NCBI RefSeq assembly: GCF_000687165.1
Contig: NZ_JMKU01000012.1
Coordinates: 119,683-183,682, forward strand
Source: Paracidovorax oryzae ATCC 19882
Lineage (GTDB): Bacteria; Pseudomonadota; Gammaproteobacteria; Burkholderiales; Burkholderiaceae_C
Direction of reading: 5' to 3'
DNA length: 64,000 bases
Below, piece after piece: positions 1-8,884 of this stretch. The stretch's first letter is position 1, and every line of letters starts with the position of its first letter. The position numbers were made by a program, and so were the translations under genes. A model generated the notes under the pieces. The model was not told the origin of the DNA. It saw only the letters and a program-made list of their open reading frames with translations, and searched no databases.

Positions 1-240
1 GCCCTGCACCGCCTGGAGATGGCGCTGCAACGGCGCCACCGCCGCAAGGCTGTCGAGCAGGTGGTGCGTAAGCATCTCCTGCGGATCGCGCACCGCCGTG
101 AGGTTATAGACCCGGTTCCATTTCTGCAGCAGGGCCAGGAACTCCAGCAGTTGCTCGAGCTGCGTCTCCGACAGATCCAGGCCAAGGGCCTCTGCCCCCG
201 CGCGCAAAGGCGCCGAGAGCACGCTGTCGGCCACCGTCAC
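1..240 (-). CDS. rsmG: 16S rRNA m7G527 methyltransferase RsmG (GidB), N-terminal part
   Basis: The first 80 codons of RsmG are present; the rest lies beyond the left edge. RsmG uses S-adenosylmethionine to methylate N7 of G527 in 16S rRNA. The stretch around residues 38-51 ([13 protein letters not shown]) and the following [18 protein letters not shown] are characteristic of the family's N-terminal helical part. A GTG start at 240 is chosen because it overlaps the mnmG stop codon as GTGA, the usual coupling of this gene pair. In many bacteria parA and parB follow rsmG, which agrees with the parS sites in this window; those genes would lie outside it. Confidence 0.93.
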   Translation of the reverse strand, partial: MTVADSVLSAPLRAGAEALGLDLSETQLEQLLEFLALLQKWNRVYNLTAVRDPQEMLTHHLLDSLAAVAPLQRHLQAVQG

Positions 241-2204
241 GCCGCCACCTCGTCCGCCTGCTGCGCCGTGAAGCCCCGGAAGCCGCCCTTCTTCAGGTGC
301 ACCAGCAACAGAGACACCGCGGCCGGCGTCACGCCGGAAATCCGCGAGGCCTGCCCCAGCGTCTCGGGCCGGTGCTTCTGCAGCTTCTGGCGCACCTCGA
401 TCGACAGCGCTGCCACCTGCATGTAGTCCAGCTCCTGGGGCAGCTGCAGGGTTTCGTAGTGGGAGGCTCGCTGCACCTCGTCCTTCTGGCGGTCGATGTA
501 GCCCGCGTACTTGGCTGCGATCTCTACCTGCTCGATCACCGGCGCACTCAGTTCACCCAGTGTTTCACGTGAAACAGCGGCACTGGCGTGCTTGCCGCCA
601 TCCATGCCCGTCAGGGCTTCATAGGTGACATCCGGTCGGCGCAGCAAGTCGAACAGGTTGTATTCGTGCTCGATGGATTTGCCCAGCACCCGGGCCGATT
701 CCTCGGCCGGCAGGTTGCGGGGATTCACCCAGGTGGACTTCAGGCGCTCGGTCTCCCGCGCCACCGCGTCGCGCTTGCGGCTGAAGGCATCCCAGCGGGC
801 ATCGTCCACCAGGCCCATGCGGCGCCCTGCTTCGGTCAGCCGCATGTCCGCGTTGTCCTCCCGCAGTTGCAGCCGGAACTCGGCCCGGCTGGTGAACATG
901 CGATAGGGCTCGGTCACGCCCTTGGTGATGAGGTCGTCCACCAGCACGCCCAGGTAGGCTTCGTCGCGGCGCGGCAGCCAGGCGGATTCGCCCCGGCACT
1001 GCAGGGCGGCGTTGATGCCCGCGAACAGGCCCTGTGCGGCGGCTTCTTCATAGCCCGTCGTGCCGTTGATCTGCCCGGCGAAGAACAGCCCCTGGATCTG
1101 GCGTGTCTCGAAGCTGCTCTTGAGCGAGCGCGGGTCGAAGTAGTCGTATTCGATGGCGTAGCCCGGGCGCAGGATGTGGGCGTTCTCCAGCCCGCGCATG
1201 GAGCGCACCAAGTCGTACTGCACGTCGAACGGCAGGCTGGTGCTGATGCCGTTGGGGTAGAACTCGTGGGTGGTCAGCCCTTCGGGTTCCAGGAAGATCT
1301 GGTGGCTGTCCTTGTCGGCGAAGCGGTTGATCTTGTCTTCCACGCTGGGGCAGTAGCGCGGACCCACGCCCTCGATCTTGCCGGTGAACATGGGGCTGCG
1401 GTCGAAGCCGGAGCGGATGATCTCGTGCGTGCGCTCGTTGGTGTGCGTGATCCAGCACGGCACCTGGCGCGGGTGCATGGCAGCGTTGCCCATGAAGCTG
1501 AACACGGGCACCGTGCCTTCGTTCACGCCGCCGGGCATGCCGTCGCCGGGCTGCTCCTCCAGCTGGCTGAAGTCGATGCTGCGGCCGTCGATGCGCGGCG
1601 GCGTGCCGGTCTTGAGGCGCCCTTGCGGCAGCTGCAGCTCCTTCAGCCGGGCCGACAGGCTCACGGCCGGCGGGTCGCCCGCACGGCCGGCGGAATAGTT
1701 GTTCAGGCCCACATGGATCTTGCCGTCCAGGAAGGTGCCCGCGGTCAGCACCACGGTGCGCGACCGGAACCGGATGCCCACCTGCGTGACGGCGCCCACC
1801 ACCCGGTCACCCTCCACCATCAGGTCGTCCACGGCCTGCTGGAAGAGCCACAGGTTGGGCTGGTTCTCCAGCATGCGGCGGATGGCGGCCTTGTACAGGA
1901 TGCGGTCCGCCTGGGCGCGCGTAGCCCGCACTGCCGGGCCCTTGGAACTGTTGAGGATGCGAAACTGGATGCCGCCCTCGTCGGTCGCCAGCGCCATGGC
2001 ACCGCCCAGCGCGTCCACCTCCTTCACGAGGTGGCCCTTGCCGATGCCCCCGATGCTGGGGTTGCAGCTCATCTGGCCCAGCGTCTCGATATTGTGGGTA
2101 AGCAGCAGCGTCCTGCTGCCCATGCGGGCAGCGGCCAATGCGGCTTCGGTACCGGCATGGCCTCCGCCGACGACGATGACATCAAATTCCTGGGGGTACA
2201 ACAT
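237..2204 (-). CDS. mnmG: tRNA uridine-5-carboxymethylaminomethyl synthesis enzyme MnmG (GidA)
   Basis: MnmG is the FAD-dependent partner of MnmE in making the cmnm5 modification at wobble U34 of several tRNAs. The 655-residue protein has normal length. The dinucleotide-binding motif GGGHAG sits at residues 13-18 and the conserved CNPSIGG at 47-53. A second family cysteine lies in RYCPSVEDK near residue 284, and the C-terminal helical domain that binds MnmE and tRNA is complete. The ATG at 2204 is the only start close to the FAD motif. It is followed by rsmG with a 4-base overlap. A perfect parS palindrome lies inside the coding sequence (561-576) and encodes the SRET residues near the C-terminus. 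Confidence 0.98.
   Translation of the reverse strand: MLYPQEFDVIVVGGGHAGTEAALAAARMGSRTLLLTHNIETLGQMSCNPSIGGIGKGHLVKEVDALGGAMALATDEGGIQFRILNSSKGPAVRATRAQADRILYKAAIRRMLENQPNLWLFQQAVDDLMVEGDRVVGAVTQVGIRFRSRTVVLTAGTFLDGKIHVGLNNYSAGRAGDPPAVSLSARLKELQLPQGRLKTGTPPRIDGRSIDFSQLEEQPGDGMPGGVNEGTVPVFSFMGNAAMHPRQVPCWITHTNERTHEIIRSGFDRSPMFTGKIEGVGPRYCPSVEDKINRFADKDSHQIFLEPEGLTTHEFYPNGISTSLPFDVQYDLVRSMRGLENAHILRPGYAIEYDYFDPRSLKSSFETRQIQGLFFAGQINGTTGYEEAAAQGLFAGINAALQCRGESAWLPRRDEAYLGVLVDDLITKGVTEPYRMFTSRAEFRLQLREDNADMRLTEAGRRMGLVDDARWDAFSRKRDAVARETERLKSTWVNPRNLPAEESARVLGKSIEHEYNLFDLLRRPDVTYEALTGMDGGKHASAAVSRETLGELSAPVIEQVEIAAKYAGYIDRQKDEVQRASHYETLQLPQELDYMQVAALSIEVRQKLQKHRPETLGQASRISGVTPAAVSLLLVHLKKGGFRGFTAQQADEVAA
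561..576. other. parS site 1 (ParB-binding palindrome) within mnmG
   Basis: TGTTTCACGTGAAACA is a perfect 16-bp palindrome and an exact match to the bacterial chromosomal parS consensus bound by ParB (Spo0J). It lies inside mnmG. Chromosomal parS sites normally cluster near the replication origin. Confidence 0.95.
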
Positions 2205-2437
2205 GCAAACTGCTCCGGGGACCTCGAACGAGGGGGCGGCCCGTTACCGATAAGGGGCGCACACCGGGCCGCCGGCGCACACCTTGACCCTGCTGGCACC
2301 GGCAGCAGGCCGGCACCACCGAATCCGGGTCAGCGGATGGGTGAATGGGGGAAAGGCGGGGATTTTCCCACTTCGGCCATGCGTGCGCCACCCTCGGGCG
2401 GAACGCCCCGGGTGCAGACGGGGGTGTCCGGCCCCGA

Positions 2438-2453
2438 TGTTTCACGTGGAACA
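2438..2453. other. parS site 2 (one mismatch) between mnmG and an FMN reductase gene
   Basis: TGTTTCACGTGGAACA matches the parS consensus at 15 of 16 positions; one A is replaced by G in the right arm. It lies in the divergent intergenic region of about 290 bp between mnmG and the next gene, which holds no other recognisable element. Confidence 0.85.
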
Positions 2454-2497
2454 CCGCTTGCAGGATTCCTGTCCCGGCCCTGTGTTGCAATGCGTGT

Positions 2498-3079
2498 ATG
2501 GCAAAAATCCTCGTCTTCGCGGGCAGCACCCGCCAGCAATCCCTCAATCGCCGGTTGGCACGCGCCGCCGCCGACATCGCCCGCAACGCAGGCGCGGACA
2601 CCACCCTGCTGGAGCTGTCGGACTTCGACGTCCCGCTCTACAACGCGGACCTCGAGGCGCAGGGCACGCCCGCCGACGTGGTGCGGCTCAAGGAGACTCT
2701 GCATGCCCACGCGGGGTGGATCGTGTGCTCGCCCGAGTACAACGGCAGCTACACCGCGCTGCTGAAGAACACCATCGACTGGGCATCCAGCCCCGTGGCG
2801 GGCCACCCGGTGTGGAGCGACGGCACCCTGCCCTTCCGCGGCAAGGTGGTGGGCATGCTGAGCGCATCGCCCGGCGGCCTCGGCGGCCTGCGGTCGCAAA
2901 GCCATCTGGCCCCGCTGCTCATCAACCTGGAGTGCTGGCTGGCGCCCCAGGCTTTCGCCCTCGGCCATGCGGGCAATGCCTTCGATGCGCAGGACGGCTT
3001 CGTGGATGCCGCGCACCACGGCCGCGTGCGCACCGTCGTGGATCAGGTGCTCTGGGCCGCCGGCCGCCTGGGCGCCTGA
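2498..3079 (+). CDS. NADPH-dependent FMN reductase family protein
   Basis: A 193-residue flavodoxin-like protein of the NADPH-dependent FMN reductase family (PF03358), which includes azo- and quinone reductases. The FMN phosphate-binding loop [10 protein letters not shown] starts near residue 9. The family motif [18 protein letters not shown] lies near residues 78-95, and [13 protein letters not shown] follows it. The ATG at 2498 is used because the beta-strand AKILVFAGS must begin the fold; upstream in-frame codons are not flavodoxin-like and run through parS. Substrate cannot be deduced. It probably forms a short transcription unit with the small YkgJ-like gene that starts 4 bp after its stop. 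Confidence 0.9.
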   Translation: MAKILVFAGSTRQQSLNRRLARAAADIARNAGADTTLLELSDFDVPLYNADLEAQGTPADVVRLKETLHAHAGWIVCSPEYNGSYTALLKNTIDWASSPVAGHPVWSDGTLPFRGKVVGMLSASPGGLGGLRSQSHLAPLLINLECWLAPQAFALGHAGNAFDAQDGFVDAAHHGRVRTVVDQVLWAAGRLGA

Positions 3080-3083
3080 AGAC

Positions 3084-3347
3084 ATGGCCCTGGCATGCCG
3101 GCCGGGATGCGGTGCCTGCTGCATCGCGCCCTCCATCACGAGCCCCATCCCCGGCATGCCTTCCGGCAAGCCTGCCGGGGTGCCCTGCGTCCAGCTCGAC
3201 AGCCAGCTGCGCTGCCGGATCTTCGGCAGCGCCGAGCGGCCAGCGGTCTGCGCGTCCCTGCGGCCGTCCGACGACATGTGCGGCCCCGGCAGGGAGCATG
3301 CCCTGGCTTGGCTCGGCCGGCTGGAAGCCGCCACGCAGCCTGCATGA
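3084..3347 (+). CDS. YkgJ-family cysteine cluster protein (short)
   Basis: An 87-residue protein whose start ATG lies four bases after the FMN reductase stop, so the two are probably cotranscribed. It carries the family's CxxGCGxCC cluster near residues 5-13 and further cysteines in [14 protein letters not shown] and MCGPG. This pattern fits YkgJ/UPF0153 zinc- or iron-chelating proteins (PF03692). Function is unknown. A second, longer member of the family is encoded at 51925-52353. Confidence 0.8.
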   Translation: MALACRPGCGACCIAPSITSPIPGMPSGKPAGVPCVQLDSQLRCRIFGSAERPAVCASLRPSDDMCGPGREHALAWLGRLEAATQPA

Positions 3348-3449
3348 TGCAAGGGTGATCCACCTGTGTGACGGCTCGCAGGCCGACAGCACGGATTCCC
3401 GCTTCGCTATAGCATGGCAGGCTTGTTCCACTGCCTTCAGAACCTGACC

Positions 3450-4058
3450 ATGAAGCTCTACTACAGTCCTGGTGCCTGCTCGCTGTCCCCGCACATCGCC
3501 CTGCACGAAGCCGGCCTGGCCTTTACCCCCGTGCTCGCCAGCACCAAGAGCCACAAGCTCCAGGACGGGACCGACTTCTACACCATCAACCCCCTTGGCT
3601 ATGTGCCGGTGCTGGAGCTCGACGACGGCACCCGCCTGCGCGAAGGCCCCGCCATCGTGCAATACATCGCCGACCAGGCACCCCACAAGAACCTGGCGCC
3701 CGCCAACGGCACGCTGGCGCGCTACCGCCTGCAGGAATGGCTGAACTTCATCGGCACGGAACTGCACAAGGGCCACAGCCCGCTGTTCCAGCCCAGCACG
3801 CCCGATGCCTACAAGCCGATCGTGCGCGAAAAGCTGCTGTCGCGCTTCCAGTGGCTGGACGAGCAACTCGCCGGCAAGGAATGGCTGATGGGCGAGCATT
3901 TCTCCGTGGCGGACGGCTACCTGTTCACCGTCAGCAGCTGGGGCAAGCACGTGGGCGTGGACCTGTCCGGTTTCCAGCACCTGCAGGCCTATCTGGCGCG
4001 CGTGGGCGCCCGTCCCGCCGTGCAGGCCGCACTCAAGGCCGAGGGCCTGCAGAAGTAA
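3450..4058 (+). CDS. Glutathione S-transferase, beta class (GstA-like)
   Basis: A 202-residue protein beginning MKLYYSPGAC. The cysteine at residue 10 is the active-site residue typical of bacterial beta-class GSTs. The cis-proline region GYVPVLELDDG and the glutathione-binding EGPAIVQYIAD follow in the thioredoxin-like N-terminal domain. The helical C-terminal domain contains FSVADGYLFTV, the usual N-capping and hydrophobic-staple region. Length matches E. coli GstA. The ATG at 3450 is used since residues before it do not fit the fold. It conjugates glutathione to electrophiles; substrates cannot be inferred from sequence. It is convergent with the tau-type operon. Confidence 0.93.
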   Translation: MKLYYSPGACSLSPHIALHEAGLAFTPVLASTKSHKLQDGTDFYTINPLGYVPVLELDDGTRLREGPAIVQYIADQAPHKNLAPANGTLARYRLQEWLNFIGTELHKGHSPLFQPSTPDAYKPIVREKLLSRFQWLDEQLAGKEWLMGEHFSVADGYLFTVSSWGKHVGVDLSGFQHLQAYLARVGARPAVQAALKAEGLQK

Positions 4059-4100
4059 GCCTTCTCCAGGCTTTCAGAAACGGGATGGGATGGGCCCCGT

Positions 4101-5015
4101 TCAGGCCCGTCCCTTCCAGGGCACCGCGCGGGCCTCTACCCAGCGCATGCCCAGATCGAACGTCCAGGCCACCAGACCGATCACCAGGATGCCTGCCACC
4201 ACGAGGTCGGTGCGCAGGAAGTTAGAGGCATTGAGCACCATCTGCCCGATGCCCACCGTCGCTGCCACCATTTCCGCCGCCACCAGCGTGGTCCAGCCGA
4301 AACCGATGGCGATGCGCAACCCCACCAGGATTTCCGGCAGTGCCGCCGGCACGATCACGTGCCGCACCAGTTGCCAGCGGCTTGCGCCCAGCGACAGCGC
4401 GGCATGGATCTGCTCCACGCTCGCGCTGCGCACCCCGGCACGCGCTGCCAGCGCGATGGGCGCGAAGCAGGCCAGGTAGATCAGCAGGATCTTCGCCGCC
4501 TCGTCGATGCCGAACCAGATCACGATGAGCGGCAGGTAGGCCAGCGGCGGCAGTGGCCGGTAGAACTCGATGGGCGGATCGAACACTCCGCGCGCCACGC
4601 GGCTCACGCCCATGGCGATGCCGACGGGAACCGCCGTCAGGGCCGCGAGCACGAAGGCGCCGAAGACCCGGATCGCGCTCCATTGCAGGTGTCGCCATAG
4701 GGGTTCACCGCCCTGGATGTGCCCTTCCCACGCATCGCGCAGTGCCAGCAGCACGGCCTGGGGTGCGGGCAGAAACAGCGGCTTCACCCACTGCAGTTGC
4801 GTGGACAGCCACCACAGCAGCGCGAGCGCGGCCACACAGGCCACGCTCAGGCCCCGGCTCGGCTCCTCTCCCGGCAGGCGGTACGGCGCAACGGCCCGCA
4901 CAGCGGGCGACGGGCCGGCTTCCGCGGGTTCCAGGGCCAGTCCGGGCGCAACCTCCCGCCGGGGGGGCTGCGGCGCCATTGCGCGGAGCGGTGGCATCAA
5001 CGCTTCGTCAGGCAT
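4101..5015 (-). CDS. tauC: Taurine/sulfonate ABC transporter permease (TauC-like)
   Basis: A 304-residue inner-membrane permease of the SsuC/TauC group (binding-protein-dependent transport, PF00528). After a proline-rich cytoplasmic N-terminus there are about six membrane segments. The EAA-type loop around [30 protein letters not shown] contacts the ATPase. The ATG at 5015 overlaps the end of tauB by 8 bases, indicating translational coupling; an upstream ATG at 5021 is possible. The extended N-terminus of about 50 residues before the first membrane helix is longer than in E. coli TauC. Confidence 0.92.
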   Translation of the reverse strand: MPDEALMPPLRAMAPQPPRREVAPGLALEPAEAGPSPAVRAVAPYRLPGEEPSRGLSVACVAALALLWWLSTQLQWVKPLFLPAPQAVLLALRDAWEGHIQGGEPLWRHLQWSAIRVFGAFVLAALTAVPVGIAMGVSRVARGVFDPPIEFYRPLPPLAYLPLIVIWFGIDEAAKILLIYLACFAPIALAARAGVRSASVEQIHAALSLGASRWQLVRHVIVPAALPEILVGLRIAIGFGWTTLVAAEMVAATVGIGQMVLNASNFLRTDLVVAGILVIGLVAWTFDLGMRWVEARAVPWKGRA

Positions 5016-5886
5016 GCACATGCTCCACACGCTCCGGCTGCCGGGCCGCTGCCTGCGAGGCCAGCGATGGCGCCACCTCGTCCAGCACACGCTCACGCCA
5101 GCCGATGAAAGCCGGGCCGGACTTCACCGCACGGGCAGGCTGGCCTGCCAGGAACTGGCGGTTGAAATCCAGCCCATGCTGCCGCGCGATGCGCCCCGGG
5201 CGCGGTGCCATCACGATCAGGCGCGAGGCGAGGAACAGCGCTTCTTCCACGTCATGGGTGATGAAGAAAATCGTCTTGCCCGTGCCCTGCCACAGCCGCA
5301 GTACCAGCTCCTGCAGCGATTCGCGCGTGAATGCGTCCAGCGCGCTGAAAGGCTCGTCCATCAACAGCACCTGCGGATCACTGGCCAGAGCGCGGGCAAT
5401 GCCCACGCGCTGCTGCATGCCGCCCGAGAGTTGCCAGACGGGCGCCTGCGCGAAGCTTTCCAATCCCACCTGGGCGAGCCGCTCGCCCGCCAGGCGCTGG
5501 CGCGTTTCACGTGAAACACCCCGAAGCCGCAGGCCCAGGGCCACGTTGTCGATCACGTTCAGCCATGGCATGAGGGCATGTTTCTGGAACACCACGCCCC
5601 GCTCGGCGCCCGGCCCCGTCACCGCCCGGCCATCCAAGAGGATGCTGCCGGTGGAGGGCTCGGTGAACCCGGCCATGCAGTTCAGCAGCGTGGTCTTGCC
5701 GCATCCGGAGGCCCCCAGCGCCACTACCAGTTCGCCCGCGGTGATATCGAGATCGACACCCTGCAGCGCAGGCTGTTCCGTGCCGGCATAGCGTACGCTC
5801 ACATGGCGCAGGGACAATGCGCCCCCACCTTCCCGGCCGGCAGGGCTGCCCACCCCTGCGGATTGCACGGACGGCTCAGCGCGCAC
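5008..5886 (-). CDS. tauB: Taurine/sulfonate ABC transporter ATP-binding protein (TauB-like)
   Basis: A 292-residue ABC ATPase that powers the sulfonate importer. It has the Walker [10 protein letters not shown], signature LSGGMQQR, Walker [13 protein letters not shown] and switch histidine in [12 protein letters not shown]. Both ends of the gene overlap its neighbours (tauA by 11 bases, tauC by 8), so the operon is tightly coupled. The C-terminal 50 residues extend beyond the usual ATPase domain. An almost perfect parS palindrome lies inside the coding sequence at 5503-5518, where it encodes SRET after the Q-loop region. Confidence 0.95.
   Translation of the reverse strand: MRAEPSVQSAGVGSPAGREGGGALSLRHVSVRYAGTEQPALQGVDLDITAGELVVALGASGCGKTTLLNCMAGFTEPSTGSILLDGRAVTGPGAERGVVFQKHALMPWLNVIDNVALGLRLRGVSRETRQRLAGERLAQVGLESFAQAPVWQLSGGMQQRVGIARALASDPQVLLMDEPFSALDAFTRESLQELVLRLWQGTGKTIFFITHDVEEALFLASRLIVMAPRPGRIARQHGLDFNRQFLAGQPARAVKSGPAFIGWRERVLDEVAPSLASQAAARQPERVEHVHA
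5503..5518. other. parS site 3 within the tauB-like gene
   Basis: CGTTTCACGTGAAACA has the perfect 14-bp core GTTTCACGTGAAAC and differs from the 16-bp consensus only at the first base. It is the third such site within about 5 kb. Confidence 0.9.
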
Positions 5887-6925
5887 GCTGCACCCACGCC
5901 GGGTTCACGCCCACCGAATAATCGGGCAACACCGACTGCACCGTTCCCTGCTCTTTCAGGAAGGCGGCCGTCGCGGCCAGCGACTTCGCCACCCCCGACG
6001 CCTTGCCGCCGCCCAGCCATTGCGGGCCGGCCTGTTCGGCCGGCGGCACGAAGGCATAGAGCGCGAGGCTGGCCGGCACCGCCGGGGCTTCGGCGCCGGA
6101 CCATTTGGCGATCGACTGCACGGGCGCCGCATCTGCCGTCCACGCCGCCTTGTTCGTGGTGTAGGCCTTGTCCGTATCGGCCAGCACCTGCACGAACTGG
6201 GTCAGGAAGGCGTCATGGGCACGCGCGAACTCCTTGTTGACGGCCAGTGCGTCGAACGTGGCCTTGCCGGTCTTCGCCGCGATCTGCCCGGAAGTGACGA
6301 GCACCTTGCCGCTCTGCTTGACCTTCGCGAGCACCGGGTCCCAGACGAAGGTGGCATCAATGTCGCCACGCTCCCAGGCGGCCAGGATCTCCGGCGGCCG
6401 CAGGTTCACGATGCGCACGGTCCTGGGGTCGATGCCCGCATCCTGCAGCGCCACCAGCGCGTGGAAATGCGTGGTGGAGACGAAAGGCAGGCCGATCTTC
6501 TTGCCCTTCAGGTCGGCCAGCGAATTCACGCCCGAGCCGTTGCGCGCGACCAGCGCCTCCGCATCGTTGATGTTGTCCAGCACCCAGAAGACTTCGATCG
6601 GCACGCCCTGCGACAGCGCCGCCGCGATGGGGGACGAGCCCGCCTCGCCGATCTGGATGGCGCCCGAGGCGAGCGCGCGCACCACCTCGGCCCCGCTGCC
6701 CAGCTTGCGGTAGGTCACCTGGTAGCCCGTGCGGCGCTCGACCTCCTTCGTCTCCTGCGCATGGCGCCAGGGCACCACCATGTCCTGGTAGCCGATCACC
6801 ACTTCCTTCTTCGCCTGCGCCATGGCGGCGGTACCGCACAGCAGGCTGCCCGCCAGCAACAGGGCCGTGCCCTGCAAGGCACGGCGGCGGGTGGATGGTG
6901 CGGTCTGGCCCGGCTGGAACGGCAT
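5876..6925 (-). CDS. tauA: Taurine/sulfonate ABC transporter substrate-binding protein (TauA-like)
   Basis: A 349-residue periplasmic binding protein. The chosen ATG at 6925 gives a signal peptide with a twin-arginine-like STRRRALQ start, a hydrophobic stretch and cleavage near AMAQA. The mature protein closely follows Tau[28 protein letters not shown], a lobe with [13 protein letters not shown], and [24 protein letters not shown]. The upstream in-frame codons back to 7042 lack a plausible signal. It is the first gene of tauABC; no tauD dioxygenase is adjacent, so the substrate could be another sulfonate. The neighbouring flavin enzyme is transcribed divergently. Confidence 0.93.
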   Translation of the reverse strand: MPFQPGQTAPSTRRRALQGTALLLAGSLLCGTAAMAQAKKEVVIGYQDMVVPWRHAQETKEVERRTGYQVTYRKLGSGAEVVRALASGAIQIGEAGSSPIAAALSQGVPIEVFWVLDNINDAEALVARNGSGVNSLADLKGKKIGLPFVSTTHFHALVALQDAGIDPRTVRIVNLRPPEILAAWERGDIDATFVWDPVLAKVKQSGKVLVTSGQIAAKTGKATFDALAVNKEFARAHDAFLTQFVQVLADTDKAYTTNKAAWTADAAPVQSIAKWSGAEAPAVPASLALYAFVPPAEQAGPQWLGGGKASGVAKSLAATAAFLKEQGTVQSVLPDYSVGVNPAWVQRAR

Positions 6926-7212
6926 CTGGATAACCCCTTTGCTGGATCGTGATGGAGGAAAGAAGAGCCCGACCGTGGCCGGGCCCAGCCATCGTAGGGA
7001 GCGCCCTTCCAGCGGCGAAGCGCCGTTTGCGCGCATGCTCATGCGGAAAACAGATAAACAGGTTGCTGCGATTTCGCTAGCACGACTCGCATATCCCGTA
7101 GCGGCGCAGTCCCACTGCAGGAAAAGCGCAAACGCGGTAACGTCGCTCCCTGCCGTGGAGGGCCCGGCCCGGGCCTTTGTCCCACCCCCACTTTTTCGAA
7201 AGAGGTATTCCC

Positions 7213-8343
7213 TTGTCCCATACGCTTTTCGATCCCGTCCAGGCCGGCGACCTGCAGCTCGCCAACCGCATCGCCATGGCGCCGCTCACGCGCAACCGCT
7301 CGCCGAATGCGGTCCCGAAGGACATCACCGCCACCTATTACGCCCAGCGCGCCACCGCAGGCCTGCTGATCACCGAGGCCACGGCCATCAGCCACCAGGG
7401 CCAGGGCTATGCGGACGTGCCGGGCCTCTACGGCACCGACCAGCTGGACGGCTGGAAGAAGGTGACCGCGGCGGTGCACGAGCGCGGCGGCAAGATCGTC
7501 ACCCAGCTCTGGCACGTGGGCCGCATCTCCCACAACGACCTGCAGCCCGACGGCGGCGCCCCCGTGGCCCCCTCGGCCATCGCCGCCAAGTCCAAGACCT
7601 ACCTGATCGACAAGGCCACGGGCCAGGGCCATTTCGCGGCCACGTCCGAGCCCCGCGCGCTGGATGCCGAAGAGCTGCCCGGCATCGTGCACGACTACGC
7701 CGCCGCCGCGCGCAATGCAGTGGAGACGGCCGGCTTCGACGGCGTGGAGATCCACGGCGCCAACGGCTACCTGCTGGACCAGTTCCTCAAGACCGGCGCC
7801 AACCAGCGCACCGACGACTACGGCGGCAGCATCGAGAACCGCGCCCGCCTGCTGCTCGAAGCCACGCGCGCCGTGGTGGATGCGATCGGCGGCGGCAAGG
7901 TGGGCATCCGCCTCTCGCCCGTCACGCCGGCCAACGACATCGTCGATGCCGATCCGCAGCCGCTGTTCGACTACGTGATCCGCCAGCTCGCGCCGCTGGG
8001 CCTGGCCTACGTGCACGTGATCGAAGGCTCCACGGGCGGCCCGCGCGAGTTGGAAGACCGTCCGTTCGACTACGCGGCGCTGAAGACCGCCTACCGCGAA
8101 GCCGGCGGCAAGGGCGCCTGGATGGTCAACAACGCCTACGACCGCGCGCTGGCGATGGAGGCGGTGGCCAGCGGCCGGGCCGACATCGTCGCCTTCGGCA
8201 AGGCCTTCATCTCCAATCCCGACCTGGTCGAACGGCTGCGCCAGGATGCGCCGCTCAACCCGTGGGACTCCAAGACCTTCTACGGCGGCGGCGAGAAGGG
8301 CTACACCGACTACCCGACGCTCGGAGAATCCGCGAAGGGCTGA
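7213..8343 (+). CDS. Old Yellow Enzyme family alkene reductase (NemA-like)
   Basis: A 376-residue FMN enzyme that reduces activated alkenes, N-ethylmaleimide or nitro compounds with NAD(P)H. Visible motifs are MAPLTRNRSP near the N-terminus, WHVGRISH, and EIHGANGYLLDQFL, which holds the His-Asn substrate-binding pair. RTDDYGGSIENRARLLLE and the phosphate-binding GRADIVAFGKAFISNPDLVERL follow. The start is taken as TTG at 7213 because AGAGGT lies 7 bases upstream and SHTLFDPVQAG matches the family N-terminus; an in-frame TTG at 7177 lacks a ribosome-binding site. Divergent from tauABC; the 287-bp gap between them shows no clear operator. Confidence 0.95.
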   Translation: MSHTLFDPVQAGDLQLANRIAMAPLTRNRSPNAVPKDITATYYAQRATAGLLITEATAISHQGQGYADVPGLYGTDQLDGWKKVTAAVHERGGKIVTQLWHVGRISHNDLQPDGGAPVAPSAIAAKSKTYLIDKATGQGHFAATSEPRALDAEELPGIVHDYAAAARNAVETAGFDGVEIHGANGYLLDQFLKTGANQRTDDYGGSIENRARLLLEATRAVVDAIGGGKVGIRLSPVTPANDIVDADPQPLFDYVIRQLAPLGLAYVHVIEGSTGGPRELEDRPFDYAALKTAYREAGGKGAWMVNNAYDRALAMEAVASGRADIVAFGKAFISNPDLVERLRQDAPLNPWDSKTFYGGGEKGYTDYPTLGESAKG

Positions 8344-8551
8344 CCGGGGGCCCCGCAGCCGCCGCGCCACCGCGTGGCGGCCGTGGGTGCGCAGAGGGCG
8401 CCGCTGCGGCGGCGAATGCATGCGCCCAGGCCCAGCCCTGGAGAAGAGCCTGGGGCGGCCCAGGAAGGCCTCTGGAGGCGCGAACGCCGTTCTCCGAGGG
8501 TCGGGCCACTCTGATGCCCCAAGAGACCTGAAAATGCGGTGAAATCGGGCC

Positions 8552-8878
8552 ATGATCACCTGCACCCTGCGCTACGTCATCGATCCCTACAAGCTCGCCG
8601 AATTCGAACACTACGGTCGGCTCTGGATTCCTCTGGTGGAGAAGTTCGGCGGACGCCACCACGGCTACTTCCTGCCCTCGGAAGGCGCCAACAACATCGC
8701 GCTGGCGATGTTCACCTTCCCCTCGCTCGCCGCCTACGAAACCTACCGCCAGCAGTCGATGCAGGACGCCGAATGCCTAGCGGCCTTCCGGTACGCGGAA
8801 GAGACCCGCTGCATCGTGAGCTACGAACGCAGCTTCTTCCGGCCGGTGTTCGGCGAAGAAGCGGCCCAGGCGGCCTGA
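8552..8878 (+). CDS. NIPSNAP family protein
   Basis: A 108-residue single-domain protein of the NIPSNAP family (dimeric alpha-beta barrel, PF07978). It starts MITCTLRYVIDPYKLAEFEHYGRLW, the hallmark beginning of bacterial members. It contains GGRHHGYFLPSEGANNIALAMFTFPSLAAYETYR and ends in SYERSFFRPVF. No enzymatic activity is established for this group. The 208 bases before it hold no recognisable element. It converges on the sensor-kinase gene with a gap of six bases. Confidence 0.88.
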   Translation: MITCTLRYVIDPYKLAEFEHYGRLWIPLVEKFGGRHHGYFLPSEGANNIALAMFTFPSLAAYETYRQQSMQDAECLAAFRYAEETRCIVSYERSFFRPVFGEEAAQAA

Positions 8879-8884
8879 GCGGCC

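Noticed and set aside
588..2765. Long frame on the plus strand opposite mnmG
   Set aside because: It is antisense to mnmG, has no family likeness, and high GC suppresses stop codons in all frames. The same applies to the long frames opposite czcA (13464-16799), copA (20242-22623) and the GGDEF-EAL gene (31242-34895).
7177..7212. Upstream TTG start for the Old Yellow Enzyme gene
   Set aside because: No ribosome-binding site precedes it, while AGAGGT precedes the TTG at 7213, which gives the normal N-terminus.
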